64,000 nt of DNA, from contig NZ_NPDM01000001.1 of assembly GCF_002812085.1 (NCBI RefSeq), positions 1,054,001 to 1,118,000 of the forward strand. Direction: 5' to 3'. A program made the translations under genes and the position numbers. How positions within the stretch are numbered: the stretch's first letter is position 1; each line of letters starts with the position of its first letter. This stretch comes from Leptospira levettii (lineage in GTDB: Bacteria > Spirochaetota > Leptospiria > Leptospirales > Leptospiraceae). Below the pieces are notes generated by a model, which saw nothing but the letters and a program-made list of their open reading frames with translations, made no database searches and was not told where the DNA came from. Shown here one piece after another: positions 39,108 through 47,389 of the stretch.

Positions 39108-39731
39108 ATTTTGAATTTCGTTTTCTATTTGTTCGTATCCCTTACCAGCCCGAATTAACTCGATTGAATCATCATTAATTTGGATCATAGTGGATAATTC
39201 TGTTTTTACAATTCCTCCATCTACAATTCCTTCTACTAGGTTGCCATAAATTGTATCTAAATCATCGATATCAATTATGAATTCATCATTACTAAATGCT
39301 GAAGTGGAAGTAAGTGGTGACTCATGGATCTTTAATAACTCTTGTAAATAAATATGGTCTGGAATTCGAATCCCAATTTGTTTATCTTTGTGATGGGCAA
39401 TGGAAGGTTTTGGTAAGTTTTTATTGGCCTTTAATACAAATGTAAATGGCCCAGGAGTTACACGTTTCATAAATCGATATGCAGAGTTTGGTAAATATTC
39501 GATAAAATGAGACGCCATTGAAATATCTTTGCATAATAGGGAAAGGGGTTTGTCCTTCGGTAATTTTTTGATCGAATAGATTTTTTCAACTGCTGTTTTA
39601 GAATGTGCATCTGCAATGATCGCATATACAGTATCTGTTGGAAAAATATATATTGCTCCATCCTTCAACCTTTCTGAAATTTGTTTCAGTTTTCGAACTT
39701 CAGGATTATCAGGATGGAGATAAATGATCAT
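39099..39731 (-). CDS. Sua5/YciO/YrdC family protein
   Basis: 210 residues. The family motifs are clear: GAIYIFPTDTVYAI near 25-38, KIYSIKKLPKDKPLS near 54-68, RVTPGPFTFVLKA near 90-102, and TSTSAFSN. TsaC/Sua5 makes threonylcarbamoyl-AMP from threonine, bicarbonate and ATP; YciO is a close relative with weaker activity. YciO-type is favoured by the spacing PKDKPL, but the difference is subtle. It could supply the t6A pathway with TsaE/TsaB from 33 kb. It ends inside the 3' end of the CapA-like gene. Confidence 0.85.
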   Translation of the reverse strand: MIIYLHPDNPEVRKLKQISERLKDGAIYIFPTDTVYAIIADAHSKTAVEKIYSIKKLPKDKPLSLLCKDISMASHFIEYLPNSAYRFMKRVTPGPFTFVLKANKNLPKPSIAHHKDKQIGIRIPDHIYLQELLKIHESPLTSTSAFSNDEFIIDIDDLDTIYGNLVEGIVDGGIVKTELSTMIQINDDSIELIRAGKGYEQIENEIQNLE

Positions 39732-39742
39732 GATTAATTCTG

Positions 39743-40480
39743 CTATTGTGCAGTTAATCCCCCATCAAGCACGATACATTGACCTGTCATATAGGATGAA
39801 GAGTCAGAAGCTAAATAAATAGCCGCTCCCAAAATATCTTCTGGTTTCCCAAGTCTACCCATTGGTATACCAGCTAATACCTGTTTCATGACAAATTCTT
39901 TATCCTTAATCATATCTGTCATATCAGTATCGATGAGTCCAGGGCAAATCACATTCACTCTGTATCCATTATTACACCACTCAATTGCAAGAGCTTTTGA
40001 CAATGTGATAACTGCTCCTTTTGTTCCTGAATAAACTGAAGCTAGTTTACTCCCTACCATTCCCAGAACAGAGGCAACATTGATGATATTTCCACCTTCT
40101 TTTTTATGATGTTTATAGTATGCTTGGCAATTTCTGAAAACACCAACGTAGTTAGTTTGGACTATGTTTTGTAGTTCCTCTTCTTTAAATCCGGATGCAG
40201 GTGTATTTGTTGCGATTCCTGCATTATTGATTAAGGTATCTAATCGACCATGTTTGGCTTTTATTTGCCCAATGACATCATAGGCAGATCCTTCGCTTCT
40301 CACATCTAAGACAACACCATGGATCCCTTCCTTTTCCATCCAATGGATTGATTCAGGTTTGGAACCAGCACCATAAACGATGGCGCCAGCATCACGAAAC
40401 CCAAGTGCTAACGATTTACCGATACCTCGACTTGCACCTGTAATTAATATTGTTTTGCCTTTTACATCAAATAAACTCAT
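39743..40480 (-). CDS. SDR family oxidoreductase
   Basis: 245 residues. The cofactor motif is TGASRGIGKSLALGF, NNAG lies near 86-89, and the catalytic residues are in NVASVLG (Ser) and YSGTKGAV (Tyr, Lys). The end CIVLDGGLTAQ is typical of classical SDRs. The substrate cannot be told; it looks like FabG/gluconate dehydrogenase relatives. It starts inside the stop of the small lipoprotein gene (4-base overlap) and is 11 bases before the yciO-like gene, so the three are probably co-transcribed. Confidence 0.87.
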   Translation of the reverse strand: MSLFDVKGKTILITGASRGIGKSLALGFRDAGAIVYGAGSKPESIHWMEKEGIHGVVLDVRSEGSAYDVIGQIKAKHGRLDTLINNAGIATNTPASGFKEEELQNIVQTNYVGVFRNCQAYYKHHKKEGGNIINVASVLGMVGSKLASVYSGTKGAVITLSKALAIEWCNNGYRVNVICPGLIDTDMTDMIKDKEFVMKQVLAGIPMGRLGKPEDILGAAIYLASDSSSYMTGQCIVLDGGLTAQ

Positions 40481-40719
40481 TTTACCTCATGGTTGGATGG
40501 ATAACAATCGCTTGCTTGTGGCTTTGTATCTTCCAATAATTTTTTGTAGTCTAGAGTATTATCATCTTTTACTAAATCCCTTCGGATATAATGGGTTCCC
40601 TTTTCATAATAATCAGCGATGGGATTACAATCTTGAATGTCTTCTGAATAACCCCGCTTACAACTAATCACTAAAACGAATGCCCCTATCAGAAGTGTAA
40701 AAAATCTTGGACTCACCAT
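40477..40719 (-). CDS. Small hypothetical lipoprotein
   Basis: 80 residues, with a short basic start, a hydrophobic stretch and lipobox VISC (LLIGAFVLVISCKRG). The mature part is ~60 residues, acidic and Tyr/Asp-rich, with two further cysteines (DIQDCNPIADYY and QASDCYPSN) that could form a disulfide. Family not recognised. It overlaps the SDR gene start by 4 bases (ATGA), which supports it being a real translated gene. It diverges from maf across 39 bases. Confidence 0.7.
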   Translation of the reverse strand: MVSPRFFTLLIGAFVLVISCKRGYSEDIQDCNPIADYYEKGTHYIRRDLVKDDNTLDYKKLLEDTKPQASDCYPSNHEVK

Positions 40720-40758
40720 GGACTCAGTAAACAGTATCCCTTAAGGAATAGCAAGAAA

Positions 40759-41334
40759 TTGTTTATTTTAAAATCAGCATCCCCCAGAAGAAAACAAATC
40801 CTGTCTGATTTGGGTTTTTTATTCCTAATCCAACCCGAACACATAGACGAATCTCAATATGAAAACGAAGGACCACTTCAATATTTAGAACGAATGGTTC
40901 ACTCAAAATTGGGAACCCAATTTGAACCAAACAATCTTTATTTGGCATGTGATACAATTGTTGTCTATGAAAATGAGATTCTTCATAAACCCGAGGATGA
41001 ACTCGATGCGTTTCGAATTCTCAAAATCCTATCTGGAAAAGAACACTCTGTTTTTTCAGGTGCCGTGCTTCAGCATGGTTCCCGTTCTGATTTTTTTTTC
41101 GAAGAGACATTCATCCAATTTAAGGATTGGAAGGAAACGGAAATTGAAACCTATATTAAAGAGTACAAACCGTTTGATAAGGCTGGGTCTTATGGAATTC
41201 AGGATAAAAATGGACCCGTAAAAATGTGGAAAGGGTCTTATCTCAACGTTTTAGGATTTCCATTCCGCAGTTTTTTGGCTCACCACGGACTTTGGATCCA
41301 TTCGTGGGAAGATGGGTTTAAGCGTAAAGGTTGA
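40759..41334 (+). CDS. maf: Maf-like nucleotide pyrophosphatase
   Basis: 191 residues with a TTG start. The Maf motif SASPRRKQIL follows immediately; ACDTIVVYENEILHKPEDELDAF supplies the metal and substrate residues, and DKAGSYGIQDKNGP the third motif. Maf proteins hydrolyse non-canonical or modified NTPs (dTTP, UTP or m7GTP according to subfamily) and were first linked to septum formation. Subfamily is not decided. The upstream sequence has AAGGA at suitable distance. The 3' end overlaps the convergent small gene by 17 bases. Confidence 0.9.
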   Translation: MFILKSASPRRKQILSDLGFLFLIQPEHIDESQYENEGPLQYLERMVHSKLGTQFEPNNLYLACDTIVVYENEILHKPEDELDAFRILKILSGKEHSVFSGAVLQHGSRSDFFFEETFIQFKDWKETEIETYIKEYKPFDKAGSYGIQDKNGPVKMWKGSYLNVLGFPFRSFLAHHGLWIHSWEDGFKRKG

Positions 41335-41548
41335 CTAAATTTCCAGGTTTGTAACTGGCTTTTGCCTCTGGAGTGGATTGGATTTCCTGAGCTTGGTTTT
41401 TGGTTTCTGAACTTGGGAATTTTGGTTGGTAGGAGCGAGATTGGATCGCTTCCACTTGTTCCACTGCCTGCGTATTGTAGGTAGGAGAAACATACATATA
41501 CGGTTCTCCTAATCCTGAAACTCTTGCCACATTACTTGAGATTTCCAT
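41318..41548 (-). CDS. Small hypothetical protein, Gln/Ser-rich
   Basis: 76 residues, no recognised family, no signal peptide or membrane segment. It is rich in Ser, Gln, Glu, Pro and Tyr and looks intrinsically disordered (PTYNTQAVEQVEAIQSRSY; KNQAQEIQSTPEAKASY). The C-terminus GNLVNLYA is more hydrophobic. This pattern resembles small flagellar or secretion-associated tails in spirochaetes, but that is only an impression. The gene overlaps maf at the 3' end by 17 bases and diverges from holA across 51 bases. Confidence 0.55.
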   Translation of the reverse strand: MEISSNVARVSGLGEPYMYVSPTYNTQAVEQVEAIQSRSYQPKFPSSETKNQAQEIQSTPEAKASYKPGNLVNLYA

Positions 41549-41599
41549 AGTATGATTATCGCCTCAGTCCTGTTGTTAGATTAGACCAGATTCAAGAAA

Positions 41600-42709
41600 A
41601 TGGAAACAAAAAAATCCCAAGCAAGAGAATATAACTCCCTTTTCCAATTATTTAAGACACCCGGAGCTCAAATTCCTCAATTTTTTGCGTATGCAGGCGA
41701 GGATTCATACGAGTTCGAACTGATCGTAGAACACTATAGGGAAACCTTACAAAAAACTTTGGGTGATTTTGAAGTCATTTTGATTGTATCGGAATCAGGA
41801 GAACAAGCCAAATTATTTGCAGAACTTTTTACTCCCGATATGTTTTACCCAAGAAAACTGATCATCATTAAAAATGCCACTGCACTATTTAAGCCAATAC
41901 TAGATGCCAAAGCTACCAATGAATGGAAAGACTTTGCTTCTGGTTTTCGAAAAAATATCACTTCGGTGTCTGATGAAATTTACGCTCTTATCCATTATGA
42001 CGGAAAGGATGTACCTAAAAGTTTAATCGATTTGTTCCAAGGTACTTTGAGTTTTTTTAAAACAAAAATCTTATACCCAAATGATTATCCAAAAATATTC
42101 AAAGAAGTTTGTGACCAAGAACAAGTTCATTTTGAGCAAAACGCAAGTGAAGAATTTATCCATAGGATTCCCGCAAACGTTGGCGCTTATATCAAAAGTG
42201 TAAAAAAATTAAAACAGTATTTACATCGTTCAAAATTTACACTCGATGATGTGAACACGGTCTTATTCAGTCAAAATGAATTAAATACCAATGTTCTCGT
42301 TGAGTCTTTAATCCAAAAACGAAAGGTAGATTTTTTTAAAGAGTTTACAAAATTCAGTGATCAGAATTCTGAAATCTTAAACTTTTTAACAAGGCTTACA
42401 TATAAGTTGGATGAAATCCGAAAAATTAAAGTAATTCGATCAAGGCATAATGGTGAAGTCCCAATACCGATTATGGATGAACTTTTAAAAACTGCTAGTT
42501 TTTCAGAGGCACGAAAAAATTTTGTTAGGCGTCAATTGGTCACTGATTCTGCAAATTTCACAGATAAATTATTGGATCAATTCTATGATATTGTGATTGA
42601 GATGAATATAAAATTTAAATCAGGTTTAAGAGATGAAGAGGGCAAAAACTACTTCATTCAAAAAATCATACATTTGTTTTCCCTACTTCAAGATAAATCT
42701 TCTAATTGA
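41600..42709 (+). CDS. holA: DNA polymerase III delta subunit
   Basis: 369 residues matching the clamp-loader delta subunit in length and layout: a degenerate AAA+ N-terminal region (~20-150) with PQFFAYAGEDSYEFELIVEHY and KLIIIKNATALF, a lid, and a C-terminal helical collar (KKLKQYLHRSKFTLDDVNTVL; NSEILNFLTRLTYKLDEIRKI). Delta opens the DnaN beta clamp. The N-terminal ~15 residues are extra. The 3' end overlaps the convergent activator-like gene by 22 bases. The delta-prime gene lies near dnaA at 56.3 kb. Confidence 0.85.
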   Translation: METKKSQAREYNSLFQLFKTPGAQIPQFFAYAGEDSYEFELIVEHYRETLQKTLGDFEVILIVSESGEQAKLFAELFTPDMFYPRKLIIIKNATALFKPILDAKATNEWKDFASGFRKNITSVSDEIYALIHYDGKDVPKSLIDLFQGTLSFFKTKILYPNDYPKIFKEVCDQEQVHFEQNASEEFIHRIPANVGAYIKSVKKLKQYLHRSKFTLDDVNTVLFSQNELNTNVLVESLIQKRKVDFFKEFTKFSDQNSEILNFLTRLTYKLDEIRKIKVIRSRHNGEVPIPIMDELLKTASFSEARKNFVRRQLVTDSANFTDKLLDQFYDIVIEMNIKFKSGLRDEEGKNYFIQKIIHLFSLLQDKSSN

Positions 42710-43575
42710 AATTCATGTAATTTTCGATACAAATTACGCTCAGAAATTCCCAAAAGTTTAGCTGCCTTCTCTCGATTCCCTTTCGTATAAATTAAGTTTG
42801 CCTTTATGATTTCCTTTTCATACTGCTCTAGACTTATGCCAGGTAAGATATTCAATTCAGACAATGTATTTTCGAAAAAGTGAGGTGGAATTTGTTTCCA
42901 ATGGAGTTGTTTTCCTGAAGAAAACCCAACCAAAGCAAAGATGAGATCCTTTAATTCCGTATAATTTCGGTTAAAGATTTTGTTTTTGAAAAAGACAAAA
43001 AAATCTTCATCCATAGACGATATTTTTTTATTTAGACTTTGATTGGCTTCAGACAAAAACTCATAAACAAATAATGGCAATTCCGAAATTCTTTTTTTTA
43101 AATTGGGCAATTCAAAACGGAATGATTTAAACTGTTCATAAAAATCAGAATAAATATTTTTTTGATTTAGGATTTCCATTTCTTCCGTATGAATCTCCCA
43201 ATACAAATATACTTTTGATTTTTCGTTATATTTTTCATCCTTCCACCATTGTTGTAACATAACGATTTCTTCTTTTTTAGCTTTTGTAAACCAATCTAAA
43301 ATCACAGTTACATTCTGTTTCGATGATCTTATTTTTTCCAGGTTTTGATCAAAGGAAAACGAATAGGAAAAATCAAATGTAGTCATTGAAGAATCAGTAA
43401 TATTTCTTTTTTCTAAACTTCTTTCGATCCAAAAAGATTTACCGATTCCTCTGTCCCCAACGATTAATATAGGTAAGGTAGAGTTAGAAATTTCTAACCA
43501 TTGTTTTTTGATTTTTTCAATGTCAGAACCTTTCGTTATCCACTCTAAATGGACCTTACTTTTTCTTAATGACAC
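42688..43575 (-). CDS. Reduced sigma54-activator-like protein (AAA+ remnant plus Fis-type HTH)
   Basis: 295 residues. Walker A GDRGIGKS lies at 40-47 and a strand VTVILDWF near 89 may be Walker B; a Fis-family helix-turn-helix ends the protein (EKAAKLLGISERNLYRKLHEF). The overall order is that of a bacterial enhancer-binding protein, but no GAFTGA loop, sensor or regulatory domain is visible, so it cannot work as a normal sigma54 activator. It may be a DNA-binding ATPase or a repressor. The start overlaps the preceding exported-protein gene by 20 bases, implying coupling. Confidence 0.72.
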   Translation of the reverse strand: MSLRKSKVHLEWITKGSDIEKIKKQWLEISNSTLPILIVGDRGIGKSFWIERSLEKRNITDSSMTTFDFSYSFSFDQNLEKIRSSKQNVTVILDWFTKAKKEEIVMLQQWWKDEKYNEKSKVYLYWEIHTEEMEILNQKNIYSDFYEQFKSFRFELPNLKKRISELPLFVYEFLSEANQSLNKKISSMDEDFFVFFKNKIFNRNYTELKDLIFALVGFSSGKQLHWKQIPPHFFENTLSELNILPGISLEQYEKEIIKANLIYTKGNREKAAKLLGISERNLYRKLHEFQLEDLS

Positions 43576-45133
43576 TCACTGTTCCTTGCAAATATCCATT
43601 GAACTCTCTTATTTTATTTACATCTAAAAACTTTTTTGCCTGTGAAGGTTTGACCATCAATGTTTTTGGATAAGAATAATTTGTTTTTAATAAGTTTGTT
43701 TCAGCTGGGACATTTTTAATCCCCCAAGTGGATAAAGGATCCAATACAAAAGTAGTTTGGATTAGATATTCTTTACCTTTGGATACTTGTATATCATAAG
43801 GAAGTTGGATCCAAATGGCTTCTCCTTTTGATTCTACAAGTACCGTTTGGAATCTATCTTTTTCTAGTAACTCAGAATTAGATTCCGTCCTTAAAATAAA
43901 TTCTAAATCAGTTTTGATTTCTTCCTTTTCCAAAACGCGTTTTTCGCTGATTTTTTCATAAGCCATATAAAGATTATACGGTGAGACAACATCCACAGCC
44001 GCTCTTACAAGGGAAGCATCGTATTTTTTGATATTGTTTTGATTCCATTGGAATGGAAACTGTAACTCTTCTTGCGATGAATATACATTAAATTGGTTTA
44101 AGTATATGTATTCGTATCCATCTTGGGTTCCAATCCTTTGATAATCTGTAATACCAACAACTCTGGAATTACTCGCTTTCCCTATTCTTTGTAATTCTCG
44201 AATGGTTGAAAGATCTGAATGATTTGGAATTAATATAATTGGTTCGATTTCCATATGACGGAGATCATTAAGCGCCATAATGATGGAACCAGATTTGTCT
44301 TTCACACTCGAGGAAAGTAAAAGGAACAATTTTCTCGATTCTTTTTTGCCTGTTGAAAACTTACCTTTTAAACTTTGTAAAGCTCCTAAAACAGATTCAG
44401 ATTGGTTTGATCCTTGCCACCCAGCATCTTCCATAATTTTTTTAATTTCAGCATGTTCTTTCGTTGGAGGAATTGTAAGAGTTTTATCTTTTTTGACTAA
44501 TGTTACTCCCAAGTACAAACCATCTTGGTCATACATCGAGTTCAAACTTTTCACTATATCTTTTTTATAGTAGGCATAAGAAGAATGGACATCGATGAAT
44601 AAATTGATTTCGTAATAGATTGGATTTTTACTTTTTTTCTCATAATAACGGGGAGGTAGAAATCGAAAACTTTTTTCATTATGTTTTTCGTATGCCATAA
44701 CAAAATTAGAAATTAACTTAGATTGAATGATTTGTTTTGATAAATTTTTACAATTAAAAATGACAGTTTTTACTAAGATTGGATTTCCAAAGTCAATCTG
44801 ATCCTGGACAACAAAATGAGAATCCCATTCGTTACAATAGGAATTAAAATCCTGATCTTTTAAATCTGCCTCTTCATTCCATTCGGTTTCATTTAGATAA
44901 TTTTCGATTAGTTTTGGGTCTGTGATTTCAGTAAAAAAATTTCGTTTTAGATAATGTCGCGAAAGACGGGACAATTCAAAACCAGCCTCTCGTTTTGACC
45001 CGAGAACAGGTGGTACTTCTCCCGAAATATAAGCAGGCAGGATAGAAATTTCTTTCGCATAAACATTTTTAGGGAAGAACGCAAAAAAAATAAGCAACGA
45101 TGCAATAACATGCAAAGATAGGAATCGAGACAT
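43556..45133 (-). CDS. Large exported protein, VWA-like middle domain
   Basis: 525 residues with a signal peptide (ending about NVYAKE, residue 26). The middle (INLFIDVHSSYAYYKKDIVKSL to SRKLFLLLSSSVKDKSGSIIMALNDLRHMEIEPIILIPN) has the strand-helix rhythm of a von Willebrand A domain, but the metal motif DxSxS reads DVHSS and looks impaired. The last ~130 residues are beta-rich. It is probably periplasmic. It overlaps the activator-like gene by 20 bases, and both diverge from lipL21. Role unknown; tentative domain call. Confidence 0.72.
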   Translation of the reverse strand: MSRFLSLHVIASLLIFFAFFPKNVYAKEISILPAYISGEVPPVLGSKREAGFELSRLSRHYLKRNFFTEITDPKLIENYLNETEWNEEADLKDQDFNSYCNEWDSHFVVQDQIDFGNPILVKTVIFNCKNLSKQIIQSKLISNFVMAYEKHNEKSFRFLPPRYYEKKSKNPIYYEINLFIDVHSSYAYYKKDIVKSLNSMYDQDGLYLGVTLVKKDKTLTIPPTKEHAEIKKIMEDAGWQGSNQSESVLGALQSLKGKFSTGKKESRKLFLLLSSSVKDKSGSIIMALNDLRHMEIEPIILIPNHSDLSTIRELQRIGKASNSRVVGITDYQRIGTQDGYEYIYLNQFNVYSSQEELQFPFQWNQNNIKKYDASLVRAAVDVVSPYNLYMAYEKISEKRVLEKEEIKTDLEFILRTESNSELLEKDRFQTVLVESKGEAIWIQLPYDIQVSKGKEYLIQTTFVLDPLSTWGIKNVPAETNLLKTNYSYPKTLMVKPSQAKKFLDVNKIREFNGYLQGTVSVIKKK

Positions 45134-45209
45134 AAAATTAGAATTGGTCTATTGTGAGAAAATGTAAATCTTTATCCTACAAGTGAGATTCGTTTTCTTT
45201 GATAAAAGA

Positions 45210-45238
45210 TTGACAAGTGTTATGAATCAGATCAAATT
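45210..45238 (+). promoter_or_regulatory. Candidate promoter of lipL21
   Basis: TTGACA (45210-45215) is a perfect -35 hexamer; 17 bases later CAAATT (45233-45238) is a weak -10. AAAAGGAG follows 8-10 bases before the ATG at 45263. LipL21 is abundant in other leptospires, fitting a strong -35. Confidence 0.4.
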
Positions 45239-45262
45239 CTTCGGAAAAGGAGTAGATTCTTT

Positions 45263-45844
45263 ATGAAGAAATCACTTATCGTATGTGCCTCTCTAATCGC
45301 ATTTGTTGTATCTTGCGGATCCAATGATGGAGGCAGAAGAGACGCTACGACCGTAGGTAAAAATGGTTGGATTTTTGAAGGTTGGGCTTGTGCCCCAGAC
45401 GCGGCGGCTGCAAAACGTGGTCAAAGCCCTGCTGAGTACTGCAAAGGAAAAGAAAAAGAGTTCGATTATCTTTACATGAAATTTTCTGCACGTGCATCTG
45501 ACAAAGCAATCAAAGCTAATTCAGTAGCGATGAAACAATCCACTTGCCGTGAAGCAGCTCGTTTACAAGTTGCTGGTGATGGTTTGAAAAAAATCTTAGG
45601 TGAATACTTAGAACAAGCTTCTGGTGTGTCCGATGGTCAATCTACTGGTTCTGTAATCGTATCTGAATCAAAAGGTATTATCAAAGGAGTTGGAGTTTAT
45701 GACTGCTGCTCACTCAACAATGAAACAGGAATCTGCGCAAACGTAGGTGAGCCTGAGACTTGGGAAGAATGTCAGTGTGTTGGTTACCTCAGATATGCAG
45801 GTGGACAAAAAGCTCTCGAAGCAAAAGCAACTGCTGCTCAGTAA
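45263..45844 (+). CDS. lipL21: Outer-membrane lipoprotein LipL21
   Basis: 193 residues, recognised from sequence as LipL21: lipobox VVSC with lipidated C18, then GRRDATTVGKNGWIFEGWAC, APDAAAAKRGQSPAEYCKGK and GVGVYDCCSLNNETG. Seven or more cysteines are present in the mature part. In pathogenic leptospires LipL21 is a major surface/envelope lipoprotein that binds peptidoglycan tightly and was reported to hide it from host receptors. In a saprophyte a structural envelope role is likelier. The gene is monocistronic, with its own promoter and a strong terminator. Confidence 0.92.
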   Translation: MKKSLIVCASLIAFVVSCGSNDGGRRDATTVGKNGWIFEGWACAPDAAAAKRGQSPAEYCKGKEKEFDYLYMKFSARASDKAIKANSVAMKQSTCREAARLQVAGDGLKKILGEYLEQASGVSDGQSTGSVIVSESKGIIKGVGVYDCCSLNNETGICANVGEPETWEECQCVGYLRYAGGQKALEAKATAAQ

Positions 45845-45868
45845 TCTGACAATAGCGCTTTGTTACGA

Positions 45869-45899
45869 AAAAGCCTCCCGTAAAGGAGGCTTTTTTTTT
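45869..45899 (+). terminator. Strong intrinsic terminator of lipL21
   Basis: AAGCCTCC (45871-45878) pairs with GGAGGCTT (45885-45892), loop CGTAAA, extended by A-T pairs and followed by a run of nine T in total. Textbook intrinsic terminator. Confidence 0.9.
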
Positions 45900-45966
45900 G
45901 CCCTGATTAAAATTGAATTTTTAGAAATGAATCTTGATAGATGAGCGAGTAACATTCGTTTCTCTT

Positions 45967-46368
45967 TTATTTTTTCACTTTTGGATCAAAGTAATGTTTA
46001 TGGATAAACTCTTGTACAACTTTGTGTTCGGAAGCTGCAAGTGGTTTAAAGATAACTGATGTTGTTTTTCCTGCGGTTCTGTGAACGGTTCCTAAAATTT
46101 CTAAAGGGTTTTGGTTGAGAGAAAATTGGATTTTGACCTGATCACCTTCATAAAAGATTGCTGTTGTTTGAAAAGCAAGTCCACCTGTTCCTAAATCAGA
46201 AAGATGTCCCGTCACTGGACCTGACTTTGTTTTGACTAACTCAACGGTGCAAGGAACATCTAATTTCACTCGAGCATCTTTTCTTTTTTGTTTTGCTCCA
46301 CCATATTTACTGTAACTATCGGAGAATATCGATTGTTTTGAATCTGCCATTTCAGGTTCCTTATACAA
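45967..46368 (-). CDS. PilZ domain protein
   Basis: 133 residues containing a single PilZ domain. The c-di-GMP motif R-x-x-x-R is approximated by KRKDARVKL near 26-34 and the second motif by SDLGTGGLAF near 62-71. PilZ proteins bind c-di-GMP and alter a partner, usually in motility or envelope functions. Its presence matches the EAL protein at 6 kb. The start overlaps the dus stop by 8 bases, so the two are co-transcribed. Confidence 0.85.
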   Translation of the reverse strand: MYKEPEMADSKQSIFSDSYSKYGGAKQKRKDARVKLDVPCTVELVKTKSGPVTGHLSDLGTGGLAFQTTAIFYEGDQVKIQFSLNQNPLEILGTVHRTAGKTTSVIFKPLAASEHKVVQEFIHKHYFDPKVKK

Positions 46369-47374
46369 GACTTACAAACGTTTCGCAGTTTATATTCTCG
46401 TTTTTGATTTCGCTTGTTTCCAAAAATTTAAAATCCATTTGAACGGATTCTAATCTATCTTTAAATTCATCCACAGAAGTAACTGTTAACAGTTCTCTTT
46501 TTGTATCTTCTGGGAATCCTGTGTTTTCTATATATTTAATAAAATGTTTTCTAAATAAAATGAGCGCATAATCATCATTTGATGGATAAAAGTCCAACAT
46601 CAAATTTAAGTGTTCAAGGATTACGGATTGAATCTCAATCCATGGAACCAATTGTTTTGGAATTTTACCAAATACCCACGGATTACCAATCGCCTTTCTG
46701 CCTATGAGAACCAAATCAACACCAAATTGTTTCTTTTTTTCGATCGCTTCCGCATATGTTTTCACATCACCATTTCCATATATAGGAACTGAAGCGCGTG
46801 ATTTGATTTCACCAATTGCATTCCAATCTGCAGAACCAGTATATGCCATAGCCTTCGTTCTTCCATGCACAGAGATAGCGGAAACTCCAGATTCCTCTAA
46901 TACTTTGACAGTTTCTAGATAATTTAAAGAATTGGAATCCCATCCCAATCGAATTTTGGCAGTCACGGGAAGACCTGTGCTTTTTCGAATCCCTTCGATC
47001 ATATTACCAGCCAAACGAATATTTTTTAAAAGACCAGCACCAGATCCATTATGTGATACTTTCACAACAGAACATCCCATGTTCAAATCGATGATATCGG
47101 GTTTACGTTCCGCTGCAATTTCCGAAGCTTTGACAACCGTATCTAAATCAGAACCAAAAATTTGGAAAACGATTGGTCTTTCGAATTCTTGGTACCGAAA
47201 CATATCCAAAGACTTTACATTTCCAATTTTAATTTGTTCTGTAGATACAAACTCTGTATAGGAAAATGCAGAACCAAATCTTCTTGTGATTTGTCGGTAA
47301 GGGCTATCGGAAATGCCAGCCATTGGTGATAAAGCGACATCACCATCGATAGTTACATTTCCAATCCTTATCAT
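46361..47374 (-). CDS. dus: tRNA-dihydrouridine synthase
   Basis: 337 residues. The FMN barrel begins VALSPMAGISDSPYRQITRRFG; the catalytic cysteine is in LNMGCSVVKVSHNGSGAGLL (usual form GCPxxKV), and HGRTKAMAYTGSADW and GNGDVKTYAEA are the FMN/RNA motifs. The profile is closest to the DusB group. It reduces specific uridines in the tRNA D-loop. It lies 15 bases after the gyrA stop on the same strand, so it may be read from the gyr transcript. Confidence 0.92.
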   Translation of the reverse strand: MIRIGNVTIDGDVALSPMAGISDSPYRQITRRFGSAFSYTEFVSTEQIKIGNVKSLDMFRYQEFERPIVFQIFGSDLDTVVKASEIAAERKPDIIDLNMGCSVVKVSHNGSGAGLLKNIRLAGNMIEGIRKSTGLPVTAKIRLGWDSNSLNYLETVKVLEESGVSAISVHGRTKAMAYTGSADWNAIGEIKSRASVPIYGNGDVKTYAEAIEKKKQFGVDLVLIGRKAIGNPWVFGKIPKQLVPWIEIQSVILEHLNLMLDFYPSNDDYALILFRKHFIKYIENTGFPEDTKRELLTVTSVDEFKDRLESVQMDFKFLETSEIKNENINCETFVSLV

Positions 47375-47389
47375 ATTACAATTTCCTAA

